Shown here piece after piece: positions 44,758 to 58,518 of a DNA stretch of 64,000 bases. Source of the stretch: Ehretia macrophylla (taxonomy: Eukaryota > Streptophyta > Magnoliopsida > Boraginales > Ehretiaceae); NCBI GenBank assembly GCA_037974665.1, contig CM075778.1:15489001-15553000 (forward strand), read 5' to 3'. Both the position numbers and the translations under genes were made by a program. Within the stretch, counting starts at the first letter, position 1; each line of letters starts with the position of its first letter. Below the pieces are notes generated by a model. That model was not told the DNA's origin and searched no databases. It was given only the letters and a program-made list of their open reading frames with translations.

Positions 44758-47194
44758 TGTCACGCCCCAACTCGACCCCTCTTACAATCAGTCAGGACGC
44801 AACGGGATTTCGGCAGTATAACGACAGTAAATAGGACACCGAGGTTCCAAACCAACCTCATTAAACATCATACATCCAGCAACTCCTTAATTCAAACAAC
44901 AACATACAACACAATCATAATATACAATAAACCATCCTCGTTATACGCCTCCGTTCCAACATAACATACAATACCTCAACCTTATCATACATTTCAAAAA
45001 TAAGTTGAGACATATTTACAACTTAACCGTAGACAAAAGAAAGCCACTAAGTTAACACCATTTGGATCATCATCTTCCAACATCTATTACAATAAGAACC
45101 ACAAAGCATATAAAAGTCTATTAAGCTAATATACATGACATTAAACAACATATAATCATGGATAAGACTCGGGAACATATGACTCGTCCACGTAAAGCAC
45201 ATTTTCCACATTCTCCTCTTCAGGAGGCACATACCCGTAATCCGGCTCTGCAACACCTGTAAGCATGCATTAATAGAGAGTGAGCTTATATAAATAAGCC
45301 CAGTGAGGATCCGATAGATCTCGAGCAAGGTTTACTAAACTCCTTGGAAATAATCCTTTGAGTCAGTAAACACACAATAACAATAAATAATACTATCATC
45401 ACATAACTATATGACCATTCAATGAAGGATACTCTATTTGGTGTAGCTCCAAACGCCATCACGATCTCAACCGTTCTTCTTATAACTCCCCATTACTCAC
45501 GCACCCGAGGTACCTCACTAGCCCCTTCCCTCCATGACATCTCCGTCATGCGAGCTGGGGGTAGCCTATGGCAGTCATGCCGTTATCAACCCGACAGCCC
45601 GACGCTGCCCGAGAGGTGGCACACACATACCAAGACTCCATATTCATCAATCATCATGCAAGCATAAATCAATCAATCAATTGGGAGATCAGCAACAAGA
45701 GTGCCCGATTCCCGCATTCAATAATAATCAATCAATAACATCAATATAACATCAATATTAAATTAAACAACAAACAACGTAGTTAGATGACGAAGTAGGC
45801 CATCTAACCGGACATGCATAATATACATAATTAAACCCTAAATTACTCAACAACGACTCACCATTCATCACTCGAAAACTACCCAACCATCTAAGGCATC
45901 GTTCAAGAAATTAAAGAATGACAACCTAAACTTCTAAAATTCATAACTTACAATCTACTAATCCAAACATTGCCAAATCAGTTCCTATCACTCACCCATT
46001 CAACCTACTACATTAGCCCTCTCGGAAATCCACCATAACACCTCCAAATCATGCCCGATAACCCTAAAACCCTAAGATATCTTGGCTGGATTTTCCGAAT
46101 TTTCACACGAACAATGTAATCGAAAATTCGGCATTACAACAGCGCTAACACATAATTATCAAGTATTTAGAAATCGACGGCAATCGATTTCGATCAACAC
46201 AACTCATTTAATTCAACTTTGAACATTTTAATCAAAATTAAATACCCGGAAAATAAAAATTATGCTACATCCGACAGAAATTCGTAGTATTGGTATATAA
46301 CGATCCCTAGCATGCATGGAGCAATAATCTAACATCAGATTAACATTCTAACGGTTCAATAATTAATTATACGCAAAATCATAAAAATGACATTTTGAGA
46401 TCTAGAATTTTTCTCTCACCTTAGATGCGATATAAGCCTAGGAATGCGTGCTATGCGTGCCCAACAAGCGGAATCCAACTCGGTGTGAAGTTTCACGGAC
46501 AAAAACTAGGTTTTTCTTTGAAAAATTGGATTGAAAAGCTTTGAAATTCTCTTTCTTTTTCTCTCCTCTTTCTCTCGGCCATGTGTGTGTTTGTGGAGTG
46601 TGTTTTGTGTTGTGTGAGTGTGTGTTGATGACATTATATAATAAAAAGCTTGGTCAATTAAAAAAATGCAAAGTCAAAGTAGTTTTAATAGGTATTTTTG
46701 TGTTTTTAATGACTTTAATTGCATTTTAGTGCTCACCAAGTTAAAAATAATTATGCAACCCCCAAAATATCTTAAGTGGATTATTTTTAGGTGACAAGAA
46801 GTTTTACATTCAAAGAATTCCACCCGAGTCGGCTTAAAACTCGATTTTCGCAAAAGTCGGTGTAAAAACCCTAATAAATTCTTAGGCCGATTTTAAAACC
46901 ATTTTCATCAAACACAGGTCTATTAAAGTCCGTGGACTAGGTCTAGAAGGGTTAAAAAGACCAGTTTCAAAATTATAGCGGACGTGTTTCGAAAACACTA
47001 TTCACTGAAAATCGACGATAAAATTTCTGATCCCGTTTTTGATGAAAATTTCATGAATGCACATTTAGCACGTATTAGAAGTATTGACATCAAAATTATA
47101 ACTTTCTAGGTCCTATAACACATAAACAGGTCATATGCACGCAAAACGAGACAAAACACGTAAATCGAGATTAGCAAGTAGGTGGGGTTTCACA
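44758..47194 (-). repeat. Solo LTR of family D (2437 bp), nested in D2 pol
   Basis: Intact ends (plus-strand TGTCACGCCCC ... GGGGTTTCACA) and a perfect 5-bp target repeat TTGAT (44753-44757 and 47195-47199). Its length equals the D1 3' LTR to within one base. It has a TATA-like TTTATTATATAATG near 46633-46646 and the splice-like pair at 46419 and 45257. It arose by insertion of a family D element into another family D element, followed by LTR-LTR recombination. Confidence 0.95.
45257..46419 (-). other. Predicted LTR-internal intron, solo LTR D (1163 bp)
   Basis: Minus-strand donor ATCTAAG|GTGAGAG and acceptor ATGCTTACAG|GTGTTGC, at the same positions as in D1. After the acceptor the frame DYGYVPPEEENV..DESY is kept despite a 6-base insertion relative to D1. 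Confidence 0.45.
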
Positions 47195-48047
47195 TTGATG
47201 GGCACCTGATTCAAACTACAGTAGTCGATACATAATTTCAAGGTACCATCCTTCTTCTTCACAAATAAAACAGGTGCTCATCTTGGTGAAGAACTTTGCT
47301 GAAAGAAACCCTTATCTAATAACTTCTGCAACTATGTTTTTAGCTCCTTAAGTTCAGCTGGTGTCATCCGGTACGCTGATTTAGAAATAGGTTGAGTACC
47401 AAGAATCAAATTAATTACAAACTCAACATCTCTCTCTGGCGGCAATCCTGGCAACTCCTCGGGAAATACATTAGGATATTCCCGAATAATAGGAACTTTC
47501 TCCAGCTTTAGCTTATCAAATGGCTTGTTAATCAAATAAGATAGATAACCCGAGCACCCCTTGTTTACCAGCTTAACAGCTTTAGTTGATGAGATAATAA
47601 CACTCATCTTAGCATCCCAGTTCCCCGCTACCTTAACCACTGGCTGATATGGCAAACAAAACTGTACTACCTTTATTCTACAGTTTAACTGAGCATCATA
47701 CTTAGAAAGCCAGTCTATACCCAAGATAACATCATACCCCCGGTTAGGAAATAAAATATGGTCCGAAGGAAAATCCTGACCCTTAACATGTATTTTACAG
47801 TCTTTACATACTAAGCCAGTCACATACTTATCGGTTAAAGAAGTACTAATCTTAACCACATAAGGCAATCTTTCAGGTTGTATGTTAACACGTTGCATAC
47901 AAGTAGGCGTAATGAAAGAATGCGTAGCACCAGAATCAATCAATACTTTAACAAGTTGATTGAGTATAAAGAAGTTACCTTCAACAACTGTCGCTGTCTC
48001 AGGTATTTCTTCCAAATTCACTACGTAGGCCAAAGCCTGAACCCGCT
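47195..48047 (-). pseudogene. D2 protease and RT N-terminal half
   Basis: A 233-residue open stretch (47332-48033) with protease [30 protein letters not shown] and [16 protein letters not shown]. It ends at CAG-to-TAG (47332-47334). The next 130 bases carry [15 protein letters not shown] before the solo LTR, with a further stop (GGA to TGA) in the SSSPWGAP block. Confidence 0.88.
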
Positions 48048-49290
48048 GCTGCTAAGGTGCACCACTGGTAGGTCGACCTTGATAACCCTGGGTCGCTGTC
48101 CGACCCTCAGTCCTCTAAAATCTAGGGTAATCCCTCGCCTTGTGCTGATTGCTGCTGCAAACGAAACATGTTTCTGTCTTCACCCTGCAGTCGGCCTCTA
48201 CATGGCCCTGACGTTTGTAGTAAGCACACTGCGGTGACAAAGCACTAACACTGCCCCTCGGAGACCCAAAAGCTGAATAAGTGGCTGTGCAAGCCTGCTA
48301 CTGGGGTCTCACAACACTAGGCCTATATTGACCCTAAGACTGGGCTAGCCTGTACTGTGACTGAGCCTAGAAGGAGCGCTATTGAAACTGGGGCCTGTAG
48401 AAACCCTGTTGACCTTACGGTCTAAAAGAGATCTGTTGAACTGGCGGCCTATACACAACCTGCTGTACTGCAGGCCTATACACACCCTATGGCTGAAATG
48501 GCCTCTTAATAGGCTAACTAGGTCCAATTTGTTCCCCTTTCCTCTTTTTCAACCTATATGCCATCTCAAAAGCCTCAGAAAATGCATCATACAGATTCAA
48601 GGCCATTGCATCCTGAATCTCCAACCTCAAACCCAACATAAACCTCCGGGTCTTACGTTTCTCACCAGCTACAAATTCCGGTGCATACCGGGATAGTCTG
48701 GTAAAAGTGGACTCATACTGAGCCACAGTAGCATCCCCCTGAACCAAGGACTGGAACTCCACCTCTGTCCTTCCCCGTGCAATCCTCGGGACGTACTTAG
48801 CCCAAAATACTTTAAGAAAGGTATCCCAAACATAAGGAGTACCTCTTGCCTCCCGACCGGCTCTCACTGTGTGCCACCACTCATCTGCATCATCATCAAA
48901 CAAATAGACTGCAAAAGTGACTTTCCTCTCGTCAGTGTAGTCCAAAGATCAAAAATCTTCTCAATCTTATTAATCTATGCCTCCGCCTTCCTATCATTTA
49001 GCTCACCCAGGAATCTAGGTGGATAGAAATCCAAGAATTCCTTCAACGTATTTCCCCCATGGTAACCCCCTGTGTATTCATCATCTGTGCCTGCACAGCT
49101 TGTGCCTGGGCAGCCTACCCTGCTAATAACTGTGCCTGTCCTGCCATGATTTCCATCATTCTATCCATAGCTGCAGCAATACGATCATCACCCATATCTC
49201 ATCCCGGCGCCATATTAGCCGGTGCCTCATTATCTGCCTCTGGCCTACTTCTTGTTCTCAGTCTACCCGTTATTCTACTATCAAAGAGTT
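48048..49290 (-). pseudogene. D2 gag
   Basis: Parallel to D1 gag, but the start codon is ATA, a frame change lies near 48950, and many glutamine codons in the Gln-rich tail are TAG. Gag text includes DYTDERKVTFAVYL and YESTFTRLSRYAPEF. Both zinc knuckles have lost one cysteine to tyrosine (TGC to TAC at 48217-48219 and 48127-48129). The TAG at 49114-49116 is at the same codon as the second TAG of D1. Confidence 0.85.
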
Positions 49291-49548
49291 AACACAAGTT
49301 ATAGCACATAGACAGGTTATAAACAATTATTAGCACATAAGTAACAAACTAACGCAAAGCACATAAATCACTTAAGTTTCAATCTCATAAACAAATTGAT
49401 TACATAATCACATAGTCACTAAATCACATAATCACATAATCACTTAATAATATTAACACATATTTCACAGTCTTTCACTTTATACATACTTTCATGCTAA
49501 GATCATTACCCACAATCCGAGAATACCCCAACTGACAACTAAACATAA

Positions 49549-49560
49549 GCTCTGATACCA
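49549..49560 (-). other. D2 primer-binding site
   Basis: Minus-strand TGGTATCAGAGC, five bases inside the LTR edge at 49566. The leader between it and gag (49291-49548) is AT-rich, with GTGATTATGTGATT-like repeats as in D1. Confidence 0.88.
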
Positions 49561-49565
49561 CTTAA

Positions 49566-50881
49566 TGTAACGCCCCAACTCGACCCTTCCTACAATCAAT
49601 CAGGACGCAACAGAATTTCGGTAGTATAACAACAGTAATTAGGACACCGAGGCTCTAAACCAACCTCTTCGCAACTCATACAACCAACTCCAGAAACAAT
49701 TCAACAATTAAACAACACAATCACAATATACATTAAACATTCTTTTACTATTGTATCCATAGGTTATACGCCTCCGTTCCAACATCATACATTTACTATA
49801 TAACATACATTTCCAAAATAGATTATAATCAATCTAGCAACCTAATCATGTTCCAAAATAAGACTACTAAGCTAGCAACATTTAATCCATTATCTTTGCA
49901 ACATCTTATACATCATAAACTTCTAAGTAAATACAAACCAACTGGTTTTAATATACAAGATAACAAAAGACTACAACATCTCATATATCAAGGACAAGAC
50001 TATGACATATAAGACTCGTCCACATATGGCACATTCTCCGCTTCCTGAGGCACGTACCCATAATCTTGTTCAATATCACCTGTATGCATGCAATATTTGA
50101 GAGTGAGCTTATATAAAAGAAGCCAAGTAAGGATTCGACAGATCTCTTAACCGTATTTACTATACTCCTTGAAAATCATCATTTGAGCAGTAAACACATA
50201 ATAAACATCATTAATAATATATGCACATTAATAATAATAACCAATCAATAAAGGATACTCTAGTTGGTGTAGCTCCAAACGCCATCACGATCTCAACCAT
50301 CTTCTTATAACTCTCCATTACTCACGCACCTGAGGCACCTTACTAGCCCCTCCATTCATGGTACCTCCGCCATGCGAGCTGGGGATAGCCTATGATAGTT
50401 ATGCCGTTAGCAACCCGACAGCCCAACGCTGCCTGAGAGGTGACACACATATACCAAGACTCATGACAATAATAATAATCATTTATATCTCAGGAGGACA
50501 ACAAAGTAGGTTGCCTATCTCCCGACTTCATCAATAATCAACAATCAATAATCAATAATCAACTAATAACATTTCAATAACATATCATCAATTAAACAAT
50601 TAACAACTCAACAACTAAGTTAGATGACAAAGTAAGCCATCCAACTTAACATGCATTAATCCACTCAACCTAACCCGATTCTAACCAACAACAACCCATA
50701 ATTCAACCAATCAAACACCACCCAAACCACTAAGGACAATATTTCAACATCATACGTTTACTACATAACATACATTTCCAAAATAGATTATAACCAATCA
50801 AGCAACCTAATCATGTTCCAAAACCAGACTACTATTGTAACGACCGCGCTCCCCACATGGAGCCCACGTAGAATCTCACAG
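49566..50881 (-). repeat. D2 5' LTR, left part, with duplicated segment and filler
   Basis: The LTR begins TGTAACGCCCCAACTCGACC at the primer-site edge. Text follows family D to about 50750. There it switches, at the shared bases AACAT, to a second copy of LTR sequence 49781-49870 (about 90 bp), then to foreign TGTAACGACCGCGCTCCCC (50836 onward) up to element Z. Acceptor-like ATGCATACAG|GTGATATT lies near 50085. Confidence 0.75.
50836..50881. repeat. Left piece of a small LTR-like fragment hosting element Z
   Basis: TGTAACGACC... at 50836-50881 and CACAGGGCTGATACTACCC... at 61080-61142 join across Z, after removing one CACAG, into about 104 bp. It begins like a plant LTR tip but has no end or partner. 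Origin unknown; it could be a TRIM-like fragment. Confidence 0.45.
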
Positions 50882-53584
50882 TGTAACACCCCATTCCCTC
50901 TCGAGACCGGGAGTTCTATCAATCAATCTAATCACAACCCAATTCCAAACCCGGGCAAAATTTTTTTATGGAAAGACGGACGGAGTCTCCCCTGTTTCTA
51001 GGCAAAATGTAAAACCTGCGACAGCATATAAGTGGACCAATACCATGTTCAACATTCAACCACCTCAAGGCCATCCGAGCCTTGTTTCTCAACAAATAAA
51101 CACAACAATTATATATTTCCAATTAAAAAGCTATCCTATCTCTTTTCATCTTTGACAAGAACATTCATGCTAGGCAATTCAACTATGCTAACCATTGCAT
51201 AAAATAGACTATCATACCATTCTAACTCTTTTCCTTTGGATATTACAAACATACATTGAAATTAAACTATACTATCCGAATACATAAACTAGCTTATCAA
51301 ACCACTTCATTAAACTAGTAAAACTTAAATTACATTCATTTTTAACCATAAATGCAAACAACACATGAAACATACATCTTTGCATCTTTGAAAAATCATG
51401 CCACATAGCACGCAAGCCAACTCTTCAAGCATGATTTTTCACGTAATCACGAACTTTCCAGCTATCATGGTATTTCCTGAAATGTGGTGGTGAGGAGTAA
51501 GTATACTCAACACGTATACTCAGTAAGGGCGAGACAGTTATCGAGGTGGAGAGAAAGAAGATCGTGCAATGCAAATAGACATAGTTAAGCAATAAAGTCA
51601 ATAAGAAAGTATTCAATACAAACGACAATATAACAAACAATCAAGAAAGTATTAACACAACCATTCAAAGCTATACCACACTCTGAAGGCTATGGTTCAC
51701 TCATACGAGCAATATACCATTTCACGAGTGATACATCAATCTCGAGCTTGATGTTGACAACGATGACAATAAGCGCGCAACCACCTTATAACTTTAGTTT
51801 GGAATACCCCGGAAGTATCCATCAATTCTACGACCCAAATCTCCCTGCGAGGCAATCCAAGCGAGAATGGGAATAGGACACGGAGCTAGAGCAAACAACA
51901 CTGGCAGCCCGAGACTACCTAGAGAGGCCCATCACTCACGCGCTTGACATTATGCAATGCAAGACACGATACAAGGCGATAAACGAGCGATAAACAAGAT
52001 ATCAAACATTTACAATCTATAAAGTAACAAGAACAACACTAACAAGCGTTATCAACAGTTGACATACAAATTCAATCGTAATCAACTTTAACAAGCATAA
52101 CAAGCAATATTAAGCATTCTATAGGCACTACACTATGAAAACACACAAAATCACAAAATGACCCAAACTTTCAAAACGCTACTACTTTCAAACGAGTCAC
52201 AAGTTTTGGAAATCGACTTCACCAATCCTCCTAGGTCACTATAAGGCGCATCTAAAGACCCCGAAACCCTACTTAACCCTAGAATTCATGCAAAGCCCCG
52301 ATATTTCCCTTTGCTCATTTGAACTACCGCTACCCTAACCAAACACCCAACTGACGCCATAATCACACCAAAAGTGCTTCCATGGCCTCCAGAGACAATG
52401 CCATCTCGCAAAACGATAAAATGCCAAACTCGACCTAAACGACCCCAACTTTCACTAAGCTATTTTTCTCCGTTTTTTCATTACACTATCCAATTAAACC
52501 ACACATTTAGGCATTCTAGTATATCTAGCACCTTCCTACATCAACAGAACGCATAACGGAGCAACTTCATCGAAATGGGGGTTTACTATTCATAATTTAC
52601 TATTCAATTAGCAATTTATATTTCAATTTCGATATTCAACTGCAGAAAATGTTAAAAAGCTATAAATACATGTTCTACGATTGCTAGGGAACATTCTTTA
52701 AGCAACGAAACGGATAAAATAACAATCTACGCATAATTTCTAAAAATTAAAGTTTAGACATAATATTTTCAAATGCGCAAATAACGATGAAATCCTCACT
52801 TTAGACGCTTCTAGACTCTAGGAAAACCACGCTGGATGCCTCGAAAACTACCCCGCATAAGCTCTCGCAAAGAAATTGAAGTTTGAAGTTGAAATGTTTT
52901 TTTTTCTTTTTCCTTCATGGTTTCGGCCATGGCTTCTTCTTCTTTTTTTTTTTTTTTTCTTTCTGATTTTTGATTTTTTGTTCTCTTATTTCATGCTTAA
53001 ATAAAAAGATGACAATGGTCAAATGGTCAAGGCTTGGTCAACCCACTTAAAAATTGGTCAAATAAGCTCATTTTATGCATTTTTAAAGCTAAAACAACTA
53101 ACATAAATCCAATTCCAGTTAATAACAATTAAACTACTAAAACTAAAACACCAAACACTAGTTTTCACTATTTGCTGAGGACTAGAAATCATTTCCTAAC
53201 TATCGCTCTCGAAATGCAATGCACTTTGCGACAATAAAAGAATAACAATTAAATATCAAAGAATTCAAGAAAATATAATTTTTGAAAAGTAACATAGTTG
53301 AAAATTTACTTTGGCTCGGAGTTACTTTTCATTTAATGGAAAACCGAGCATTAAGGTGCAAGAAAAATAAAACCGATTAACATAAAAATGAAAGTAGTTG
53401 TTATTCCGTTAAAATAATTAACTCAAGTATTATTTTAATTACTTCTAAAAGAAATATGAAAATAAAGCTACAAATAAATGTTTAACGTAAAAATATACAC
53501 AAAATTCAATACTAACATTTAAGATGTCACTTTATTAAATGCAATTAAATGTCATTAAATGCATGCCGGGTTCGGGTTATCACA
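50882..53584 (-). repeat. Element Z LTR 1 (2703 bp)
   Basis: The outer 3' LTR in minus sense. Contains a T-rich run (52895-52960, A-rich on the sense strand) longer than in the other copies, the ACGACCCAAATCTCC block near 51830, a weakened donor (AAA|GTGAGGATT, 52798-52799) and an acceptor TTTCAG|GAAATAC (51477-51478). Confidence 0.9.
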
Positions 53585-54374
53585 TCCTTCCCCCCTTAAA
53601 ACAATTGCGTCCTCGCAATTCTTTTTCCAATAGAACTCTGCATCCACGGAAATCCAACTCTGACTAATCTTCATCGGCTGCTGAGCAAGTATATTAATCA
53701 AGATAACCAATAGGGAAGTTTAAGAAGAAATTCCAAGTAGTAATGCCGAATAAAGGCTCAAATGTAGATACCACACAAGAATTCCGTTGGCACGAATACC
53801 GATGAAGAATAAAATTCCAACCAAAAGCGCCGAGATAATACCAATAAAGACTAAAGCAAAGATACTGTAGATAAAATCACATCACATATTAATGATAAGA
53901 AGAATACCGAATGAATACTCCATACACGAATCTCTAGTAGAAGTTCAACTATTACTGCCCGAGAATTCCCAAGCAAGAAGCCAAATAAAGGCTCAAACAA
54001 AGGTTCCATCCAGAGGTCCAAAGAAGTAACCCGCTGGTCATGAATTTCAAAGAAGAATTCCCTGCTAAGAGTGCTGAAGAAAATACTAAGAAACCCAATC
54101 AAATATACTTCAGAAGTTCCAAAGAAGCCTTCCAAATAATAACCCCATAGGTCAACCAATTAGATTCCGAGTATCGCTATCAAATGCTGAGAAGAATGTC
54201 CAAGGAAAATAGCAGAGAAAATATAATGTGCCCAATAAGACAATCAAGTTGAATAACAAATATAGTTTCCCCAGATAAACGAAAACCCTAAGGAAAATAC
54301 CGAGCTGTTGCACAATGTACAAAAACTCTAAGGCCCTGTCCTGGCTTATGAGCTAAACAAGCTCTGATACCACC
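53585..54374 (-). other. Element Z body 1 (790 bp, non-coding)
   Basis: Polypurine tract (minus GTTTTAAGGGGGGAAGGA) at 53585-53602 and primer site TGGTATCAGAGC at 54361-54372. Between them is purine-rich DNA with loosely repeated AAGAATTCC/GAAGTTCCAAAGAAG phrases. A 102-codon minus-strand frame (53851-54159) is present but looks fortuitous (see rejected items). Confidence 0.85.
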
Positions 54375-57066
54375 TGTAACACCCCGTTCCCTCTCGAGAC
54401 CGGGAGTTCTATCAATCAATCTAATCACAACCTAATTCCAAACCCGGGAAAAATTTTTTTATGGAAAGACGGACGGAGTCTCCCCTGTTTCTAGGCAAAA
54501 TGTAAAACCTGCGACAGCATATAAGTGGACCAATACCATGTTCAAACATTCAACCACCTCAAGGCCATCCGAGCCTTGTTTCTCAACAAATAAACACAAC
54601 AATTATATATTTCCAATTTAAAAGCTATCCTATCTCTTTTCATCTTTGACAAGAACATTCATGCTAGGCAATTCAACTATGCTAACCATTGCATAAAATA
54701 GACTATCATACCATTCTAACTCTTTTCCTTTGGATATTACAAACATACATTGAAATTAAACTATACTATCCGAATACATAAACTAGCTTATCAAACCATT
54801 TCATTAAACTAGTAAAACTTAAATTACATTCATTTTTAACCATAAATGCAAACAACACATGAAACATACATCTTTGCATCTTTGGCAAATCAAGCCACAT
54901 AGCACACAAGACAACTCTTCAAGCATGATCTTTCACGTAATCACGAACTTTCCAGCTATCATGGTATTTCCTGAAATGTGGTGGTGAGGAGTAAGTATAC
55001 TCAACATGTAAACTCAGTGAGGGCGAGACAGTTATCGAGGTGGAGAGAAAGAAGATCGTGCAATGCAAATAGACATAGTTAAGCAATAAAGTCAATAAGA
55101 AAGTATTCAATACAAACGACAATATAACAAACAATCAAGAAAGCATTAACACAACCATTCAAAGCTATACCACACTCTGAAGGCTATGGTTCACTCATAC
55201 GAGCAATGTACAATTTCACGAGCGATACATCAATCTCGAGCTTGATGTTGACAAAGATGATAATAAGCGCGCAACCACCTTATAACTTTAGTTTGGAATA
55301 CCCCGGAAGTATCCATCAATTCTACGACCCAAATCTCCCTGGGAAGCAATCCAAGCGAGAATGGGAATAGGACACGGAGCTAGAGCAACCAACACTGGTA
55401 GCCCGAGACTACCCAGAGAGGCCTATCACTCACGCGCCTGACACTATGCAATGCAAGACACGATACAAGGCGATAAACGAGCGATAAACAAGATATCAAA
55501 CATTTACAATCTATAAAGTAACAAGAACAACACTAACAAGCATTATCAACAATTGACATACAAATTCAATCGTAATCAACTTTAACAAGCATAACAAGCC
55601 ATATTAAGCATTCTATAGGCATTACACTATGAAAATACACAAAATCACAAAATGACCCCAACTTTCAAAATGCTACTACTTTCAAACGAGCCACGAGTTT
55701 TGGAAACCGACTTCACCAATCCTTCTAGGTCACTATAAGGCACGTCTAAAGATCCCGAAACCCTACTTAACCCTAGAGTTCACTCAAAGCCCCGATTTTT
55801 TCCTTTGCTCGTTTGAACTACCGCTACCCTAACCAAACGCCCAACTGACGCCATAATCACACCAAAAGTGCTTCCATGGCCTCCCGAGACAATGCCATCA
55901 CGCAAAATGATAAAATGCCAAACTCGACCTAAATGACCCCAACTTTCACTAAGCTATTTTTCTTCGTTTTTCCATTACACAATCCAATTAAACCACACAT
56001 TTAGGCATTCTAGCATATCTAGCACCTTCCTACATCAACAGAACGCGTAACGGAGCAACTTCATCGAAACGGGGGTTTACTATTTATAATTTACTATTCA
56101 ATTAAAAATTTATATTTCAATTTCGATATTCAACTGCAAAAAATGTTAAAAAGCTATAAATACATGTTCTACGATTGCTAGGGAACATTCTTTAAGCTAC
56201 GAAATGGATAAAATAACAATCTACGCATAATTTCTAAAAATTAAAATTTAGACATAATATTTTCAAATGCACAAATAACGATGAAATTCTCACCTTAGAC
56301 GCTCCTAGATGCTAGGAAAACCACGCTGGATGCCTTGAAAACCACCCCGCACAAGCTCTCGCGAAGAAATTGAAGTTTGAAGTTGAAATGTTTTTTTTTT
56401 CTTTTTCCTTCATGGTTTCGGCCATGGCTTCTTTTTTTTTTCTTCTGATTTTTGCTTCTTTGTTCTCTTATTTCATGCTTAAATAAAAAGATGACAATGG
56501 TCAAATGGTCAAGGCTTGGTCAACCCACTTAAAAATTGGTCAAATAAGCTCATTTTATGCATTTTTAAAGCTAAAACAACTAACATAAATCTAATTCCAT
56601 TAAATAACAATTAAACTACTAAAACTAAAACACCAAACACTAGTTTTCACTATTTGCTGAGGACTAGAAATCATTTCCTAACTATCGCTCTCGAAATACA
56701 ATGCACTTTGCGACAATAAAAGAATAACAATTAAATATCAAAGAATTCAAGAAAATATAATTTTTGAAAAGTAACATAGTTGAAAATTTACTTCGGCTCG
56801 GAGTTACTTTTCATTTAATGGAGAACCGAGCATTAAGGTGCAAGAAAAATAAAACCGATTAACATAAATATGAAAGTAGTTGTTATTCCGTTAAAATAAT
56901 TAACTCAAGTATTATTTTAATTACTTCTAAAAGAAATTTGAAAATAAAGCTACAAATAAATGTTTAACGTAAAAATATACACAAAATTCAATACTAACAT
57001 TTAAGATGTCACTTTATTAAATGTAATTAAATGTCATTAAATGCATGCCGGGTTCGGGTTATCACA
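54375..57066 (-). repeat. Element Z LTR 2 (middle, 2692 bp)
   Basis: A complete LTR between the two bodies. Splice-like donor CTAAG|GTGAGAATTTC at 56292-56293 and acceptor CACATTTCAG|GAAATAC at 54971-54972, 1323 bp apart. Confidence 0.9.
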
Positions 57067-58518
57067 TCCTTCCCCCCTTAAAACAATTGCGTCCTCGCAA
57101 TTCTTCTTCCAATAGAACTTTGCATCCACTGAAATCGAACTCTGACTAATCTTCATCGGCTGCTGAGCAAGTATATTAATCAAGATAACCAATAGGGAAG
57201 TTTAAGAAGAAATTCCAAGTAGTAATGCCGAATAAAGGCTCAAATGTAGATACCACACAAGAATCCCGTTGGCACAAATACCGAAGAAGAATAAAATTCC
57301 AACCAAAAGCGCCGAGATAATACCAATAAAGACTAAAGCAAAGATACTGTAGATAAAATCACATCACATATTAATGATAAGAAGAATACCGACTGAATAC
57401 CCCATACACGAATCTCTAGTAGAAGTTCAACTATTACTGCCCGAGAATTCCCAAGCAAGAAGCCAAATAAAGGCTCAAACAAAGGTTCCATCCAGAGGTC
57501 CAAAGAAGTACCCCGCTGGTCATGAATTTCAAAGAAGAATTCCTTATTAAGAGTGCTGAAGAAAATACTAAGAAACCCAATCAAAAATACTTCAGAAGTT
57601 CCAAAGAAGCCTTCCAAATAATAACCCCATAGGTCAACCAATTAGATTCCGAGTATCGCTATCAAATGCTGAGAAGAATGTCCAAGGAAAATAGCAGAGA
57701 AAATATAATGTGCCCAATAAGACAATCAAGTTGAATAACAAATATAGTTTCCCCAGATAAAGGAAAACCCTAAGGAAAATACTGAGCTGGTGCACAATGT
57801 ACAAAACCAAACTCTAAGGCCTCTTCACTATTTGCCAGGTGAGAACTTCGTACAAACTTGCCAATAAGGAAACCCAGTAAGAAAATACCAAAAGAATGTT
57901 CCTAAGAGCCGTCATATAGAAGTCCCAAGGAGTATTATCCTTTTATGATTGCCAACCACAAATGGAAGCCTTAAAAGAATCCTAGTAACAGTGCTTCAAG
58001 GACAAATACCAACTCCCAAATAAAGACTAATTAAATGCCACTCATTTCCTGCCAATCCATACACCTTGAAAGGCCAGCTGTGAACCACTTCTTCAGGGGA
58101 GAAAGATTACTTACTTACCATCTCCATGGGACATGTGTGAATGCCAAGATATCACATATATACACATGCCTTAAACTACTGTGCAAGCAAGTTTACAAAA
58201 GAGTTTATTCAGCAAAGTCACTCAAGCACGACAGTCAAGTCAAGCACAACATAACCAATTCAAATTACGGCATAGCCAATTCAAGACATTCTATACACAT
58301 ATTACAAGCAATACTTCAAGCAAATAACAATTCACGAAGTCGATTCGATTCACGATGCCAATTCAATAGGTCAATTCAATGCACAACTGGACACTTCACT
58401 TCACTTAGCATGCAATTAACACATAACACATAACTATATCATTTAGGTGCACACATTCAGGTCAAGACACACAATCTCACATACAAGCATACACTTTCAA
58501 AACACACTTAACAAGCAT
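57067..58518 (-). other. Element Z body 2 (1452 bp, non-coding)
   Basis: The first roughly 755 bp match body 1, including the polypurine tract. From about 57826 it has about 690 bp not in body 1 (AT-rich, with CAATTCAA/ACAAGCA repeats) and no primer site. It runs into LTR 3 at an internal point. Either body 1 lost this stretch or body 2 keeps a more complete leader. Confidence 0.8.

Noticed and set aside
53851..57641. A 102-codon minus-strand frame present in both bodies of element Z (53851-54159 and 57333-57641), which looked like a conserved small gene.
   Set aside because: Of about seven base differences between the copies, at least five change the amino acid, which is not purifying selection. 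The text is purine-repeat derived, strongly hydrophobic and has no recognisable domain.
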